Below are positions 52,738 through 61,962 of a stretch of DNA of 64,000 nucleotides, piece by piece. The position numbers were made by a program, and so were the translations under genes. The number at the start of each line of letters is the position of its first letter. The first letter of the stretch is position 1. The notes below the pieces were generated by a model that worked only from the letters and a program-made list of their open reading frames with translations, was not told the DNA's origin and made no database searches. The DNA lies in contig JAFIEG010000011.1 of assembly GCA_020832665.1 (NCBI GenBank), forward strand, positions 1-64,000, given 5' to 3'. Origin of the DNA: Pararhodobacter sp. GTDB taxonomy: Bacteria > Pseudomonadota > Alphaproteobacteria > Rhodobacterales > Rhodobacteraceae.

Positions 52738-53910
52738 CTACTGCAGATCGGCAAAGGCCGCCTGCAGCCTTTCCACCGCCTCGGCCACGCGTGCGCGCGG
52801 CGTGGCGATATTGAAACGCAGGAAGCTTTCGCCGCCCTTCCCGAATTCGGGCCCGGGATTGGCGGCAATGCGCGCCTCGTCTCGCACCCGGCGGCGGATT
52901 TCCTCTTCGCCCATGCCGGTGCCGGAAAAATCGACCCATTCCAGATAGGTCGCCTGCAGCGGGGTCAGCTTCAGCCCCGGAATGGCGCTCACCCCTTCCT
53001 CGAACAGGCGCCGGTTGCCATCAAGATAGGCCATCAGCGCATCCACCCATTCGGCACCTTCCGCGCTGTAGGCGGTCGTGGCCATGGTCTTGCCGAAGGC
53101 GTTGCCGGAAATGCCGAACGCCGCCAGCGTCTGCTGAAACTCGGTGCGCAACCGCTCGTCGGGGATGATGACATTGCCCACCAGCCCGCCGGCCAGGTTG
53201 AAGGTCTTGGTGGTGGCACTCATCATCACCAGCCGCTCCAGGCATTCAGGTGCGGCCAGCGGCATCGGCATATGGCGATGGCCGGGCATGACCAGATCAT
53301 GGTGGATCTCATCCGAGATCAGCACCATGCCATGCCGGCGCGCGAAATCGGCAACGCCGCGCAGCTCTTCCGCCGTCCAGACCTGGCCACCGGGGTTGTG
53401 CGGCGAGCACAGGATCACCAGCTTCTCGCGCCCCGTCATCTGCGAATCATAGGCCGCAAAATCCATCGTCATGCGCCCGCCGCGATCGACAAGCGGGCAT
53501 TCCACCACCTGCCTCCCGGCGGCGCGAATCACCCGCGCAAAGGCGTGGTAGACCGGCGTGAACAGCACCACGCCATTGCCCGGCTGCGTCCATGTCTGCA
53601 CGCACAGCCCGGTGGCGTTGACCAGCCCGTGGGTGGTGGTGATCCATTCCGGCGCCACCTGCCAGGAATGGCGGTTCTTCATCCACCAGATGATCGCCTC
53701 GTTATAGGCGCTGTCATCGCCGAAATAACCATAGACGCCATGCGCCAGCATCCCCTCCAGCGCGCGCTGGACGCTCGCGGGGGGGCGGAAATCCATGTCG
53801 GCCACCCACATCGGCAGCCCGTCATCGGGGCTGACGCCGTGGCGCGCCTGCATCATGTCCCATTTCATCGAATGTGTGCCGCGCCGCTCGATGGGTTCGT
53901 CGAAATTCAT
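52738..53910 (-). CDS. MalY/PatB-type PLP-dependent C-S lyase or aminotransferase
   Basis: A 390-residue fold-type I PLP enzyme, typically a cystathionine beta-lyase. Landmarks are MWVADMDFRPP, THGLVNATGLCVQTW, LCSPHNPGGQVW, LISDEIHHDLV (PLP-ring Asp) and the Schiff-base Lys in SATTKTFNLAG near residue 235; RFNIATPRARV holds the carboxylate-binding Arg. The start at 53910 has CAGGA at 7 bases. Releases thiols from cysteine conjugates or makes homocysteine from cystathionine. Stands alone between the heparinase-like gene and a methyltransferase. Confidence 0.9.
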   Translation of the reverse strand: MNFDEPIERRGTHSMKWDMMQARHGVSPDDGLPMWVADMDFRPPASVQRALEGMLAHGVYGYFGDDSAYNEAIIWWMKNRHSWQVAPEWITTTHGLVNATGLCVQTWTQPGNGVVLFTPVYHAFARVIRAAGRQVVECPLVDRGGRMTMDFAAYDSQMTGREKLVILCSPHNPGGQVWTAEELRGVADFARRHGMVLISDEIHHDLVMPGHRHMPMPLAAPECLERLVMMSATTKTFNLAGGLVGNVIIPDERLRTEFQQTLAAFGISGNAFGKTMATTAYSAEGAEWVDALMAYLDGNRRLFEEGVSAIPGLKLTPLQATYLEWVDFSGTGMGEEEIRRRVRDEARIAANPGPEFGKGGESFLRFNIATPRARVAEAVERLQAAFADLQ

Positions 53911-54004
53911 GTGCTGTTCCTGCCTGACCTTGCGGGCGCACACTCGCGCCCGGCGGGCCGGACATCAAGCCCCCATCCGCCGCGCCTGCAAGCTTGCGCA
54001 GCAC

Positions 54005-54625
54005 TCAGCGCTTGCGCAGCACATAGACGCGCGCGCGCAGGCCCATTGACGGCAGGTGCTCGCCATCCTCGGCGTGCAGCATCTCGGCGCGCCCGGCATC
54101 AACGGCCCGCGTCAGGCGCGGCTCGAAATCGGGGTCCTCGCGCGTGTGATCGTTGAGCGAAACCACGAAGAGCCCGCCGGGGCCCAGCGTGTCGATCGCC
54201 CAGTCAAGATATTCGGCCGGGGCGGCGCCGATACCGATCGCACCCGAGGCCACGATGCCGGCGTAACCCTTGTCGCGCAGATCCAGTTTCTGGTCGATGG
54301 CGCCCTGCAGAAGCTGCCGGTAGGCCCCGGTCTGGCGCGCCTGCGCCAGCATCCCGGGCGAAACATCGGTGCCATCGATGCATGTGAAGCCGGCCTCGCG
54401 CAGCGCCAGCCCGGAAAGCCCCGTGCCGCAGGCGAAATCCAGCACCGGCGCGGCCTTGTCAGTGCTGTGGTGCGCCAGCGCCTGCGCGCAACGCTGCGGC
54501 GTCTGATAGCCGCTGGCGATGAGTTCGTCATCATAGCTGTCCGCCCAGCGGTCGTAATAGCGCTGCATGTCCTCGGCGCTGGTGACGGAATAGATGTTTT
54601 CCAGGTATTTGTTCTGCCGTGCCAT
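54005..54625 (-). CDS. Class I SAM-dependent methyltransferase
   Basis: A 206-residue methyltransferase. After an N-terminal helix region (YYDRWADSYDDELIASGY) the SAM-binding motif I is VLDFACGTGLSGLAL, followed by IDGTDVSPGMLAQAR and GPGGLFVVSLND. The layout resembles small-molecule or Williams-Beuren-like methyltransferases; the acceptor is not inferable. The ATG at 54625 has GAGG at proper spacing, while in-frame sequence farther upstream is not protein-like. Divergent from def. Confidence 0.85.
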   Translation of the reverse strand: MARQNKYLENIYSVTSAEDMQRYYDRWADSYDDELIASGYQTPQRCAQALAHHSTDKAAPVLDFACGTGLSGLALREAGFTCIDGTDVSPGMLAQARQTGAYRQLLQGAIDQKLDLRDKGYAGIVASGAIGIGAAPAEYLDWAIDTLGPGGLFVVSLNDHTREDPDFEPRLTRAVDAGRAEMLHAEDGEHLPSMGLRARVYVLRKR

Positions 54626-54763
54626 TCGCAACCTCATCCTTGAAACTCTCGGCAGGCGCATAGCACCACTTGCGGGAAATGGCAAAAACACGACGCTTTG
54701 CGGCCTGAAGACGACATTTCAGCCGGATTGCGCTTTGCCCGCGCATCGCCTAAATCCACCCCC

Positions 54764-55294
54764 ATGAGCCTGCGCCCGATCATCCTTCACCCCGACCCGC
54801 GCCTGAAGAAGGTCTGCCCGCAAGTGCCCGCGGTGACCGACGAGATCAGGCGGCTGGCCGAGGACATGCTGGAAACCATGTATGACGCCCCCGGCGTGGG
54901 CCTTGCCGCGCCGCAGCTGGGCGAGATGAAGCGGCTCTTCGTGATGGATTGCGCGCGCGGCGAGGTCGAGGGCGAGAAGCCCCGCCCGATGGTGCTGATC
55001 AACCCCGAGATCATCTGGCAATCGGCCGAGACCAGCACCTATGAAGAGGGCTGCCTGTCGATTCCCGAGCAATATGCCGATATCACCCGCCCCTCGCGGG
55101 TGCGCATGCGCTGGCTGGGCCTTGATGGCCAGACCCATGAGGAAGATTTCACCGGGCTGTGGGCAACCTGCGCCCAGCACGAGCTGGACCATTTGAACGG
55201 CAAGTTGTTCATCGATTATCTGGGCCCGATGCGGCGCCAGCTCATCACCCGCAAGATGCTGAAGTTCAAGCGCGAGCGCGCCAAGCAGGTCTGA
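54764..55294 (+). CDS. def: Peptide deformylase
   Basis: A 176-residue metalloprotease that removes the formyl group from nascent proteins. The three motifs are complete: [15 protein letters not shown] (metal Cys) and QHELDHLNG (HExxH). Length is standard. It is followed 44 bases later by fmt, the classic def-fmt pairing in which one enzyme adds and the other removes the formyl group. Confidence 0.96.
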   Translation: MSLRPIILHPDPRLKKVCPQVPAVTDEIRRLAEDMLETMYDAPGVGLAAPQLGEMKRLFVMDCARGEVEGEKPRPMVLINPEIIWQSAETSTYEEGCLSIPEQYADITRPSRVRMRWLGLDGQTHEEDFTGLWATCAQHELDHLNGKLFIDYLGPMRRQLITRKMLKFKRERAKQV

Positions 55295-55338
55295 GCGGCA
55301 CTTGGCACGAGCGGGGCAGCAGGGGCAGGGAGAAGGCC

Positions 55339-56268
55339 ATGCGCATCATCTTCATGGGCACGCCCGATTTCGCCGTGCCGGCGCTGCAGGCGCTGGCCGT
55401 GCGCCATGACATCTGCGCCGTCTATTGCCAGCCGCCGCGCCCCGCCGGGCGCGGCAAGAAGCCCCGCCCCTCGCCGGTGCAGCGGGCGGCCGATGCGCTG
55501 GGGCTGCCGGTGCGCCACCCGCGCACGCTGCGCGAGCCGCAAGCGCAGGAAGATTTCGCCGCGCTGGGGGCCGATCTGGCGGTGGTGGTGGCCTATGGGC
55601 TGATCCTGCCACGACCGGTGCTTGAGGCGCCGCGCCTTGGCTGTCTGAACATCCATGCCTCTCTCCTGCCGCGCTGGCGCGGCGCGGCGCCGATCCACCG
55701 CGCGGTGATGGCGGGCGATGCCGAAACCGGCATCTGCATCATGCAGATGGATGAGGGGCTCGATACCGGGCCGGTGCTTTTGCGCGAGGCCACCGCCATC
55801 GGCGCCGAGGAAACCACCGGCGAGTTGCATGACCGGCTGGCCGATATGGGCGCACGGCTGATTGCCACGGCGCTGGAGCGGCTGGGCGAGCTGCGCCCTC
55901 AGCCGCAGCCCGAAGAGGGTGTCACCTATGCCGCCAAGATCGGCAAGGACGAGGCACGCATCGACTGGGGCCAGCCCGCAATGGTGGTGGCGCGCCATAT
56001 TCGCGGCCTGTCGCCCTTTCCCGGCGCCTGGTGCGAAACCCCCGACGGGCGGCTGAAGCTTCTGCGCGCGCGCGCAGTGGACACCGAAACCAAGGGCGGT
56101 GGGGCGCCGGGCTGCGTGCTGGCGGGCAGCCCCGGCGATGTGCTACGCGTGGCCTGCGGCGAGGGGGCGGTCGAGATCACCCAGGCCCAGCGCGCCGGGC
56201 GCCAGCCGATGCCGGCCGGCGAATTGCTGCGCGGCCTCGCCCTGCCCGCCGGCACCATGCTGGGCTGA
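55339..56268 (+). CDS. fmt: Methionyl-tRNA formyltransferase
   Basis: A 309-residue cytosolic enzyme formylating Met-tRNAfMet from 10-formyl-THF. [14 protein letters not shown] at the N-terminus, the AYGLILP segment, [14 protein letters not shown] with the catalytic His and [13 protein letters not shown] are diagnostic; the C-terminal domain binds tRNA. GCAGGGAGAAGG precedes the ATG. Second gene of the def-fmt operon, convergent with gspN. Confidence 0.96.
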   Translation: MRIIFMGTPDFAVPALQALAVRHDICAVYCQPPRPAGRGKKPRPSPVQRAADALGLPVRHPRTLREPQAQEDFAALGADLAVVVAYGLILPRPVLEAPRLGCLNIHASLLPRWRGAAPIHRAVMAGDAETGICIMQMDEGLDTGPVLLREATAIGAEETTGELHDRLADMGARLIATALERLGELRPQPQPEEGVTYAAKIGKDEARIDWGQPAMVVARHIRGLSPFPGAWCETPDGRLKLLRARAVDTETKGGGAPGCVLAGSPGDVLRVACGEGAVEITQAQRAGRQPMPAGELLRGLALPAGTMLG

Positions 56269-56334
56269 GCGGCAGCCATAGCTGCGGGCAGGCATGACCG
56301 CCGCCCCAACCACGCCATTCGCCCCGATGCCGCG

Positions 56335-57117
56335 TCACCCGCCCGAATCCGGCGGCGTGGGCGCAGCCAGTTGCGGCGGAAGCACCAGCGCGCGCAGCAC
56401 GCCTTCGGGCGGCATATCGCCTGCCATCTGCCCCGGCTCTTGCGGCACCAGCGCCAGCACCGCCGTGCCCGAGGCCGGATCGATGCGCAGTTCGGCATGC
56501 AGCGCGCCGGAATCGTCGGCACCGGCATCGCGCAGCGTGGCGACAAGGCGCCATTCCTCGCCCGCCTCATGGCTCAGCGTGAAGCGCCCCGTCCCCAGCG
56601 CGCTTCCCTCGAAAACGACATCGCGCGCCAGCCCCTCGATTTGCAGTGCCGTCAGCCCTTCACCGCGCAGATCAAGCCTGAACCCGCCGCGTATGGGCTC
56701 TATCAGCGCCTCGGGCCAGCCCGTCAGACCAGCACCCGCCGCCGCGCTGTCGAATCGCCCGGTAACCGGCGCCACAGCAAGAACCGGCCCGCGCTCGCCC
56801 ACGCCGGGCCAGGCCAGCACCGCCGACGCTTCAAGCGACAAGCCCTGCCCGTCCAGGTGAAAGCGCCAGACCGGCCCCTCCAGCCCGACACCTTGCAGGC
56901 GCCAGGTGATCTCGCCCGCGCCCAGCCGCACTTGCCCCCGGATTATCCCTGCGGAATCGTCGATCGCCGCGCTCCAGCCGGGCAGCACGCCCGCGCCTGG
57001 CAGCGCATCGACCAGCGCGCGCAGATGCGCCATGCGCCCGTTCACCGCCAGCGCCAGAGCCAGGCCCAGCGCCAGCCCGAAGACAAGGATCAGCAGCAGG
57101 AAAAGCCGGCGCATCAT
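56335..57117 (-). CDS. gspN: Type II secretion system protein N
   Basis: A 260-residue inner-membrane T2SS accessory protein. One N-terminal helix (about residues 4-25, LFLLLILVFGLALGLALALA) is followed by a periplasmic domain with no Cys. The sequence VNGRMAHLRALVDALPG and WRLQGVGLEGPVWRF fit GspN, which is poorly conserved, so position in the operon is the main support. The ATG overlaps the gspM stop. Last gene of the run. Confidence 0.75.
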   Translation of the reverse strand: MMRRLFLLLILVFGLALGLALALAVNGRMAHLRALVDALPGAGVLPGWSAAIDDSAGIIRGQVRLGAGEITWRLQGVGLEGPVWRFHLDGQGLSLEASAVLAWPGVGERGPVLAVAPVTGRFDSAAAGAGLTGWPEALIEPIRGGFRLDLRGEGLTALQIEGLARDVVFEGSALGTGRFTLSHEAGEEWRLVATLRDAGADDSGALHAELRIDPASGTAVLALVPQEPGQMAGDMPPEGVLRALVLPPQLAAPTPPDSGG

Positions 57118-57626
57118 GAGCGTGGCTCCAGCTGCAGATCGGCGCTCACCTCGCCCGGTTCGTCGTCGCGCCGCAGCCTGAGCGTGCCCATCTCATAGCC
57201 GGCCTCGGCCTCGATCGCCTCGATCCATTCCATCAGCGCGCCGAAGCGCACCCCCTCGAACTGGATTGCCACCGCCCCGCCCGAAGGCGCGGCCAGCATC
57301 GATACATGCTGGCGCAGCCCGCCCTCGGCCAGACGCGCCTCTATCCCGCCCAACCCCACGGGGCTGGTTGCAACCGCCTCGGCATCAACCGCCGCCGGGG
57401 CCGTGACGGCGGGCAGCGCCGCCAACTCGGCCTGGCGCTCGCCAAGCCAGTCGCGCTGCGCCTGCGCTTCGGCCAGCCTCGCCTCGGCGGCGAGGCGGCG
57501 CTCGGCCAGCGGCTCGGCAATGGCAAAGACAAAGCCAAGCGGCAGCGCCACCAACAGAGCGGCCATGAGCAGCCATCTTTCGCGGCGGCTCAGCCGCATG
57601 ATCTGCGCTGCCAGCCGCTCAATCAT
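57114..57626 (-). CDS. gspM: Type II secretion system protein M
   Basis: A 170-residue bitopic inner-membrane protein. Short cytosolic N-terminus with RLSRRERWLLMAALLVALP, the helix at about 18-38, then a coiled-coil-prone stretch (LAAEARLAEAQAQRDWLGER) and a small ferredoxin-like periplasmic domain (VAIQFEGVRFGALMEWIEAIE). GspM binds GspL in the platform. Starts 1 base after the gspL stop. Confidence 0.85.
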   Translation of the reverse strand: MIERLAAQIMRLSRRERWLLMAALLVALPLGFVFAIAEPLAERRLAAEARLAEAQAQRDWLGERQAELAALPAVTAPAAVDAEAVATSPVGLGGIEARLAEGGLRQHVSMLAAPSGGAVAIQFEGVRFGALMEWIEAIEAEAGYEMGTLRLRRDDEPGEVSADLQLEPRS

Positions 57627-57627
57627 C

Positions 57628-58896
57628 TCATTGCCCCTCGCCGATGACGATGCTTGCCGCCACGCGCCCGCCGGCCTCGGCCGCCGACTGGCCCACCTGC
57701 GCCACCAATCCGGCGGCGCGCAGATCGGCGATCAGCGTATCGAGAGCGGCAAAATCGGCGAGCACCAGCTCGAGCTGCAAACCGCTGCCGGCCTGCCAGC
57801 TGACCGCCTGCAGCATGGCGGCGGAATCGCTGGCGCCGCCCTCCTCATCTTCGGGGTCCAGGGCTATCACCCCGGCGGCACGGCGCAGCCGGGCCAGCGG
57901 GGTGTCGCTCTCGGTTTCGGGGGCGGCGCCGGCGCGGCGGCGTTCGATCTCGCGGCTGACCTGGGCAGGGATGTCCAGGATCGGCCCCGAGGGCAGGAAA
58001 TCGCGCCGCACCATTTCGATATTGGCCGCCTCCATCGCGTCGGCCTGGCTGTTCAGCCGCGCGGTCTCGGCCCATTCGCCGCCGGCCCAGCCCGCCAGCC
58101 CGGCCAGCGCCAGCGCCGCCGGCAGGCGCAGCGCGCGCAGCCGCGCCGCCAGAGTCTGCGCTTCGGCGGCCGGGTCGGTGGCCAGATCGAGCGCCAGTTC
58201 GCCATGACCCAGCACCAGCGGGCGCACCAGCCCGCGCGGCAGCGCCGCTGGCGAATCGGCCAGCGGCAAGCCTTCCAGCGCGGCATCCAGCACCGCCAGC
58301 TTCGGGCCCAGCCTCAGCACGGCGCGCGGCCCCCTCCCCTGCGCCTGCGCCCGCGCGCGCGCCAGCATCAGCGCCGCCAGCGCCGGCTCGGCGGAAAAGC
58401 CATCGCCCGGACCAAGCCGGGCGCGCACCATCGCCGCGCCTTCCTTGCCCGGCGCTGTGTCCAGCTTGATTGTCCACAGATCGGGCGCGGCGGGCAGCGC
58501 CAGATAATCGGGCAATATGGCCCGGCAACGGCCGCCGCGGCCCCCGCGCGTTGCCTGAGCGAGTTGCGCGCGCCAGCCGGTGATGCGGGCGTTTTCGGCC
58601 ACCAGCACGGCGCTCCAGCCATCGGCCTCGCCCATCAGCCGTGCCGGGCGCATGAGCAGCGCGCCGGGGCCGGCGCCAAGCCTGTCCTGCGCCTGGCGCA
58701 GCGCCACCTTCTCGCGCGCCGCCCCCTTCAGCGCCGGCGGCAGGGAAAGCTGCAACAGCGGCGCCTCGGCGCCGGGCACCAGCGCCACGAAGGGCCCAGC
58801 CGGCAGCGCCGCGCCACTGCCCAGCCGCCACAGCGCGGGCGGTGCGCGGCGCAGGGCGCGCGGCAGGGGCGCCTTGCTGAGAAGGTCAGGCGGCAT
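57628..58896 (-). CDS. gspL: Type II secretion system protein L
   Basis: A 422-residue platform protein that would recruit the GspE ATPase. The first ~230 residues look like the actin-like cytosolic domain, a hydrophobic segment follows near residues 255-275, then the periplasmic ferredoxin-like domain at the C-terminus. The sequence is Ala/Leu-rich and only weakly conserved, so the call leans on operon order K-L-M. Start overlaps the gspK stop by one base (TGATG). Confidence 0.82.
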   Translation of the reverse strand: MPPDLLSKAPLPRALRRAPPALWRLGSGAALPAGPFVALVPGAEAPLLQLSLPPALKGAAREKVALRQAQDRLGAGPGALLMRPARLMGEADGWSAVLVAENARITGWRAQLAQATRGGRGGRCRAILPDYLALPAAPDLWTIKLDTAPGKEGAAMVRARLGPGDGFSAEPALAALMLARARAQAQGRGPRAVLRLGPKLAVLDAALEGLPLADSPAALPRGLVRPLVLGHGELALDLATDPAAEAQTLAARLRALRLPAALALAGLAGWAGGEWAETARLNSQADAMEAANIEMVRRDFLPSGPILDIPAQVSREIERRRAGAAPETESDTPLARLRRAAGVIALDPEDEEGGASDSAAMLQAVSWQAGSGLQLELVLADFAALDTLIADLRAAGLVAQVGQSAAEAGGRVAASIVIGEGQ

Positions 58897-59900
58897 CAGT
58901 CGGTTCCGTGCCAGGTCAGATGGGCATGCGCCGCCACGCCGGGGCGGTCGCGCTGCAGCACCACTGTGCGGTGCAGCACCACACTGTCAAGCCGCGCGGT
59001 CAGTTCGGCAAGGAACCAGTTCGAGGTGGCGGTCAGCTCGGGCAGCGGCTCTGGCGGCGCCGCGCCCGGGCCATCACCGGGGCCGTCGCCCGGGCCGTCC
59101 GGCGGGTCTTCGGCGGGCTCGAGCTCGATTTCCAGCGCCTCTGCCACCCAGGCAACGAATTCGGCGTCGCTCTCGAAAGGTTGGGCGCGCCGTCGGGCAT
59201 TGATGGCGTCGAGCGCGGGCGCATCGAGAAGCGGCAGAACCGCGCCCAGCACCGGCAGCGGCGCTGTGTTGACATTGAGTGCGCTGTCGGGCGGCAGCGC
59301 CGTCAGATGCGGCGCCAGCCGCGCCCAATGCGTGGCCTCGATACCGGGCAGGCTGCCCAGTTGACGCACCAGCGCCAGCGGCTGCGGCGGCGGGCGGATG
59401 CGCGCACCGGGCGCGGCAAAGGCGTTCTCGCGGCGGCGCTGATCGGCCCCGGCGGCATCGGCCAGCCGCGTGGCGGCCGATTCGGGCACATCAAGCGCGC
59501 GCGCCAGCCGGATCAGCGCGGCGCGGGCATCCCAGAACTGGGCGCCATTGGCGCCGGCTTCGAGCATCAGCCAGTTGAGGTTGAACCTGCCCTGCAGGTC
59601 GTCGATGCGCCAGCCCGCGGTACCGCGGTCGATGGGCTCGTCGGCATGCGGCTGCGCCCAGCCCTGGGCGCGGTGATGCGGCTCGTCCGCCACCCCCACC
59701 AGATGCCGGGCAAGCCATTCGGCGCCATCGAGGTAACGCGCCGCCTGATCGCTGCGCTGCTCGCTTTCAAGCCTGTCGATGGCGGTGTGCGCGCGCGTCA
59801 GCAGCACGGTGGCGATGCCGGCCAGCGCCGCCACGATGACCAGCGCGTTGACCAGCGCCATGCCACGTGTCTGGCCGCGTGTCTGGCCGCGCCCGCTCAT
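58896..59900 (-). CDS. gspK: Type II secretion system minor pseudopilin K
   Basis: A 334-residue large minor pseudopilin that caps the pseudopilus. The prepilin leader ends at TRG before MALVNALVIVAALAGIA and, as is usual for GspK, lacks Glu at position 5. The SAM-like helical domain contains FNLNWLM and LNVNTAPLPVL, typical of GspK. Two small tandem repeats are present: GQTRGQTRG near the start, and GPGDGPGDGPG near residue 275 in a Pro-rich linker. Overlaps gspJ (ATGA). Confidence 0.9.
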   Translation of the reverse strand: MSGRGQTRGQTRGMALVNALVIVAALAGIATVLLTRAHTAIDRLESEQRSDQAARYLDGAEWLARHLVGVADEPHHRAQGWAQPHADEPIDRGTAGWRIDDLQGRFNLNWLMLEAGANGAQFWDARAALIRLARALDVPESAATRLADAAGADQRRRENAFAAPGARIRPPPQPLALVRQLGSLPGIEATHWARLAPHLTALPPDSALNVNTAPLPVLGAVLPLLDAPALDAINARRRAQPFESDAEFVAWVAEALEIELEPAEDPPDGPGDGPGDGPGAAPPEPLPELTATSNWFLAELTARLDSVVLHRTVVLQRDRPGVAAHAHLTWHGTD

Positions 59901-60508
59901 CGCGCCACCACCAGCCGCAGCCGGCCATGTTGCCGCGTTTCCAACACTACCTCGAAGCCCGGCGGCAGTGAGGCCGGGTTGGCGTCGCCCTCGGGCCAGT
60001 CGCCCAGGGGCACGATGGAAAGCGCGGTGACACCTTCGAGCATGTCGCGCAGCGGGCCGGCATCGTCCTGCGCGGCGGGGGCCAGCCCCGGCCAGTGCTG
60101 ACGGGTAAGCACCGCGCGCCCCGAATCGACCCGCCAGAGCACGCGCGCCAGCCCGTCGCCGCGCTCGCCGGAAAGGCGCGGATGGCCGCCGATGCTGAGT
60201 GCGAAACCCGCCCCACCCGCGATTTCGTCAAGCGCGGGTTCGGCTTCGCCGCCACCGGCGGGGTGAAAAGCCAACGGCAACGCCGATTCAAGATCGCGGC
60301 GCATCAGCGCCAGGCTGCGCGACAGCGAAGCGGCGGCATCGTCGCGCGCGGCAAGGCCGTCGCGCTGGCGGAGCGCGCCGTTGAGCGCCTGCGCCGCCAT
60401 CACCGCCACCAGCGCAAAGATCGCCAGCGCGGCCAGCAGCTCGACCAGCGTGAAGCCGGCGGTTGCGCGGGGTGAACGGGCGCGCGGGCATGTATGCGGG
60501 CGCCTCAT
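59897..60508 (-). CDS. gspJ: Type II secretion system minor pseudopilin J
   Basis: A 203-residue pseudopilin. The leader ends at Gly before FTLVELLAALAIFALVA, the N-methylation/assembly helix with Glu5. The periplasmic domain includes LALMRRDLESALPL, a usual GspJ position. It forms the tip complex with GspI and GspK. Start overlaps the gspI stop (ATGA at 60505-60508). Confidence 0.9.
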   Translation of the reverse strand: MRRPHTCPRARSPRATAGFTLVELLAALAIFALVAVMAAQALNGALRQRDGLAARDDAAASLSRSLALMRRDLESALPLAFHPAGGGEAEPALDEIAGGAGFALSIGGHPRLSGERGDGLARVLWRVDSGRAVLTRQHWPGLAPAAQDDAGPLRDMLEGVTALSIVPLGDWPEGDANPASLPPGFEVVLETRQHGRLRLVVAR

Positions 60509-60912
60509 GGCTCTGCCTGGCCCGACAGGAAGATCACCAGATTCGCACCAGGCCGTCCGGGCGCGGAAAGCCGCAGCGTTACCTCGACCAGCCCGGCGCG
60601 GGTGGCGCGCTCACTGCGGCTGACGCGCCATTCATGGCGGCCATTGACGACCGTCTCGGGCAGCGCCGCGCGCGCCTGCGCGGTCTCGGCCAGGCGCAGC
60701 TCGGCGGCACGGTTGAGCGCGGCGTGATGCGCGAGGATGCGCGCCTCCTGCCCGGCGATGATGCGCTGCGTGGCATCGACCACGCGCAGCAGCGCCAGCG
60801 TGCCCAGCGCCAGGATGGTGACGGCAATCATCAGTTCCAGCAGCGTGAAGCCGCGCGGGGGCCGGGATGCGCGCTTGCGCGGCGCTGGCGGCGAGGTCAG
60901 CGGGGGCGGCAT
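60505..60912 (-). CDS. gspI: Type II secretion system minor pseudopilin I
   Basis: A 135-residue pseudopilin with cleavage site RG before FTLLELMIAVTILALGTLAL (Glu5 present). The small globular domain has ARILAHHAALNRAAELRL and VNGRHEWRVS. Length is typical for GspI, and the nucleus of the tip complex forms from I, J and K. Its ATG lies 16 bases inside gspH. Confidence 0.9.
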   Translation of the reverse strand: MPPPLTSPPAPRKRASRPPRGFTLLELMIAVTILALGTLALLRVVDATQRIIAGQEARILAHHAALNRAAELRLAETAQARAALPETVVNGRHEWRVSRSERATRAGLVEVTLRLSAPGRPGANLVIFLSGQAEP

Positions 60913-61418
60913 GTCAGCGGCTCCAGCCCGTCGGTGGCGCAGATCTGCGCGGCGCCGCGCTGCCCGGTCAGTGTGACGCGAAACGCCGTGGCGCGGCCAT
61001 CGGGCAGAAACAGGATCGGCGGCGCGGCATCAGGGTCAGGCGCGATGGTGCCGGGAAAATGCGGCGCGCCGTTTATCTGCCATTCCACCGCGCCGGCAAA
61101 CTGCCCTTCATGGCGCGGCCCGCCCCAGCCGGGCGGCACCCAGCCTTCGCCTTCGGGCGCACGCGCGACAATCGCCCAGCCCCGTGTCTGCGGCACCAGC
61201 CCCGCCGGGCGGCGCTGATGAAATGCCCGCTCGCGCGCCGCTTCCACGGCACCGGCCAGCGCAGCGGCTTCGTGGGTGGCGCTGCCGGGGCGGTTGCGCT
61301 CGACTACCGGGGTTGTCGAAAGCCCCAGCCCCAGCGCCAGCACCGAAATGATGCTCACCACCACGATCAGCTCGATCAGCGTGAAGCCGTGAGGCGAGCG
61401 CGTGCGGCGCTCAATCAT
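60897..61418 (-). CDS. gspH: Type II secretion system minor pseudopilin H
   Basis: A 173-residue pseudopilin. The leader MIERRTRSPHG precedes FTLIELIVVVSIISVLALG. The globular domain shows ATHEAAALAGAVEAARERAFHQ and RRPAGLVP, a usual GspH arrangement. The start at 61418 gives a canonical leader and overlaps gspG by 8 bases; a longer form from 61442 is less likely. Confidence 0.88.
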   Translation of the reverse strand: MIERRTRSPHGFTLIELIVVVSIISVLALGLGLSTTPVVERNRPGSATHEAAALAGAVEAARERAFHQRRPAGLVPQTRGWAIVARAPEGEGWVPPGWGGPRHEGQFAGAVEWQINGAPHFPGTIAPDPDAAPPILFLPDGRATAFRVTLTGQRGAAQICATDGLEPLTCRPR

Positions 61419-61869
61419 CCTGCCAGTTGCCGATGACCGCATTCACTCCACTTCCCCCGGGCCTGCCATCGGCACCCAGGCTGAAGATATCGAAGGCACC
61501 ATGTACGCCCGGCGCCAGATACTGATAGGGCCGGCCCCAAGGGTCGTCGGGCAGCCGGTCGAGATAACCGCCATCGGCCCAGTTCGGCGGCACCGGCGGC
61601 GCGGTGGGCCGGCGCACCAGCGCCTGCAACCCCTGCTCGGTGCTGGGATAGGCGTGATTGTCCAGCCGGTAGAGATCGAGCGCGGCGGCAAGCGCGGCGA
61701 TATCGGCCTGCGCGCGCGCCACCCGCGCCTGGTCGGGCCGGTCGATCACCCGCGGCACGATGACCACCGCCAGGATCGACAGGATCACCACCACCACCAT
61801 CAATTCGATCAGCGTGAGCCCGGTATCGGCTTTCACCGCGCGGCGTGCTCTGCTAGCTTTCAGACCCAT
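61411..61869 (-). CDS. gspG: Type II secretion system major pseudopilin G
   Basis: A 152-residue major pseudopilin. The leader ends in TG before LTLIELMVVVVILSILAV; Leu replaces the usual Phe at position 1. The C-terminal block is classic GspG: LDNHAYPSTEQGLQALV, DDPWGRPYQYLAPG and FSLGADGRPGG with the calcium-binding loop. First gene of the G-N cluster. Divergent from the prepilin peptidase gene, 93 bases away. Confidence 0.95.
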   Translation of the reverse strand: MGLKASRARRAVKADTGLTLIELMVVVVILSILAVVIVPRVIDRPDQARVARAQADIAALAAALDLYRLDNHAYPSTEQGLQALVRRPTAPPVPPNWADGGYLDRLPDDPWGRPYQYLAPGVHGAFDIFSLGADGRPGGSGVNAVIGNWQDD

Positions 61870-61962
61870 GCGCCTGCCCTGCCCGCCACTTGCTTGCCAA
61901 TGCCCGAATCCTAGCCAATCGCCGGGGCACAGGCAAGCGCGCGCCCGCCTGCGCGGCGTTCA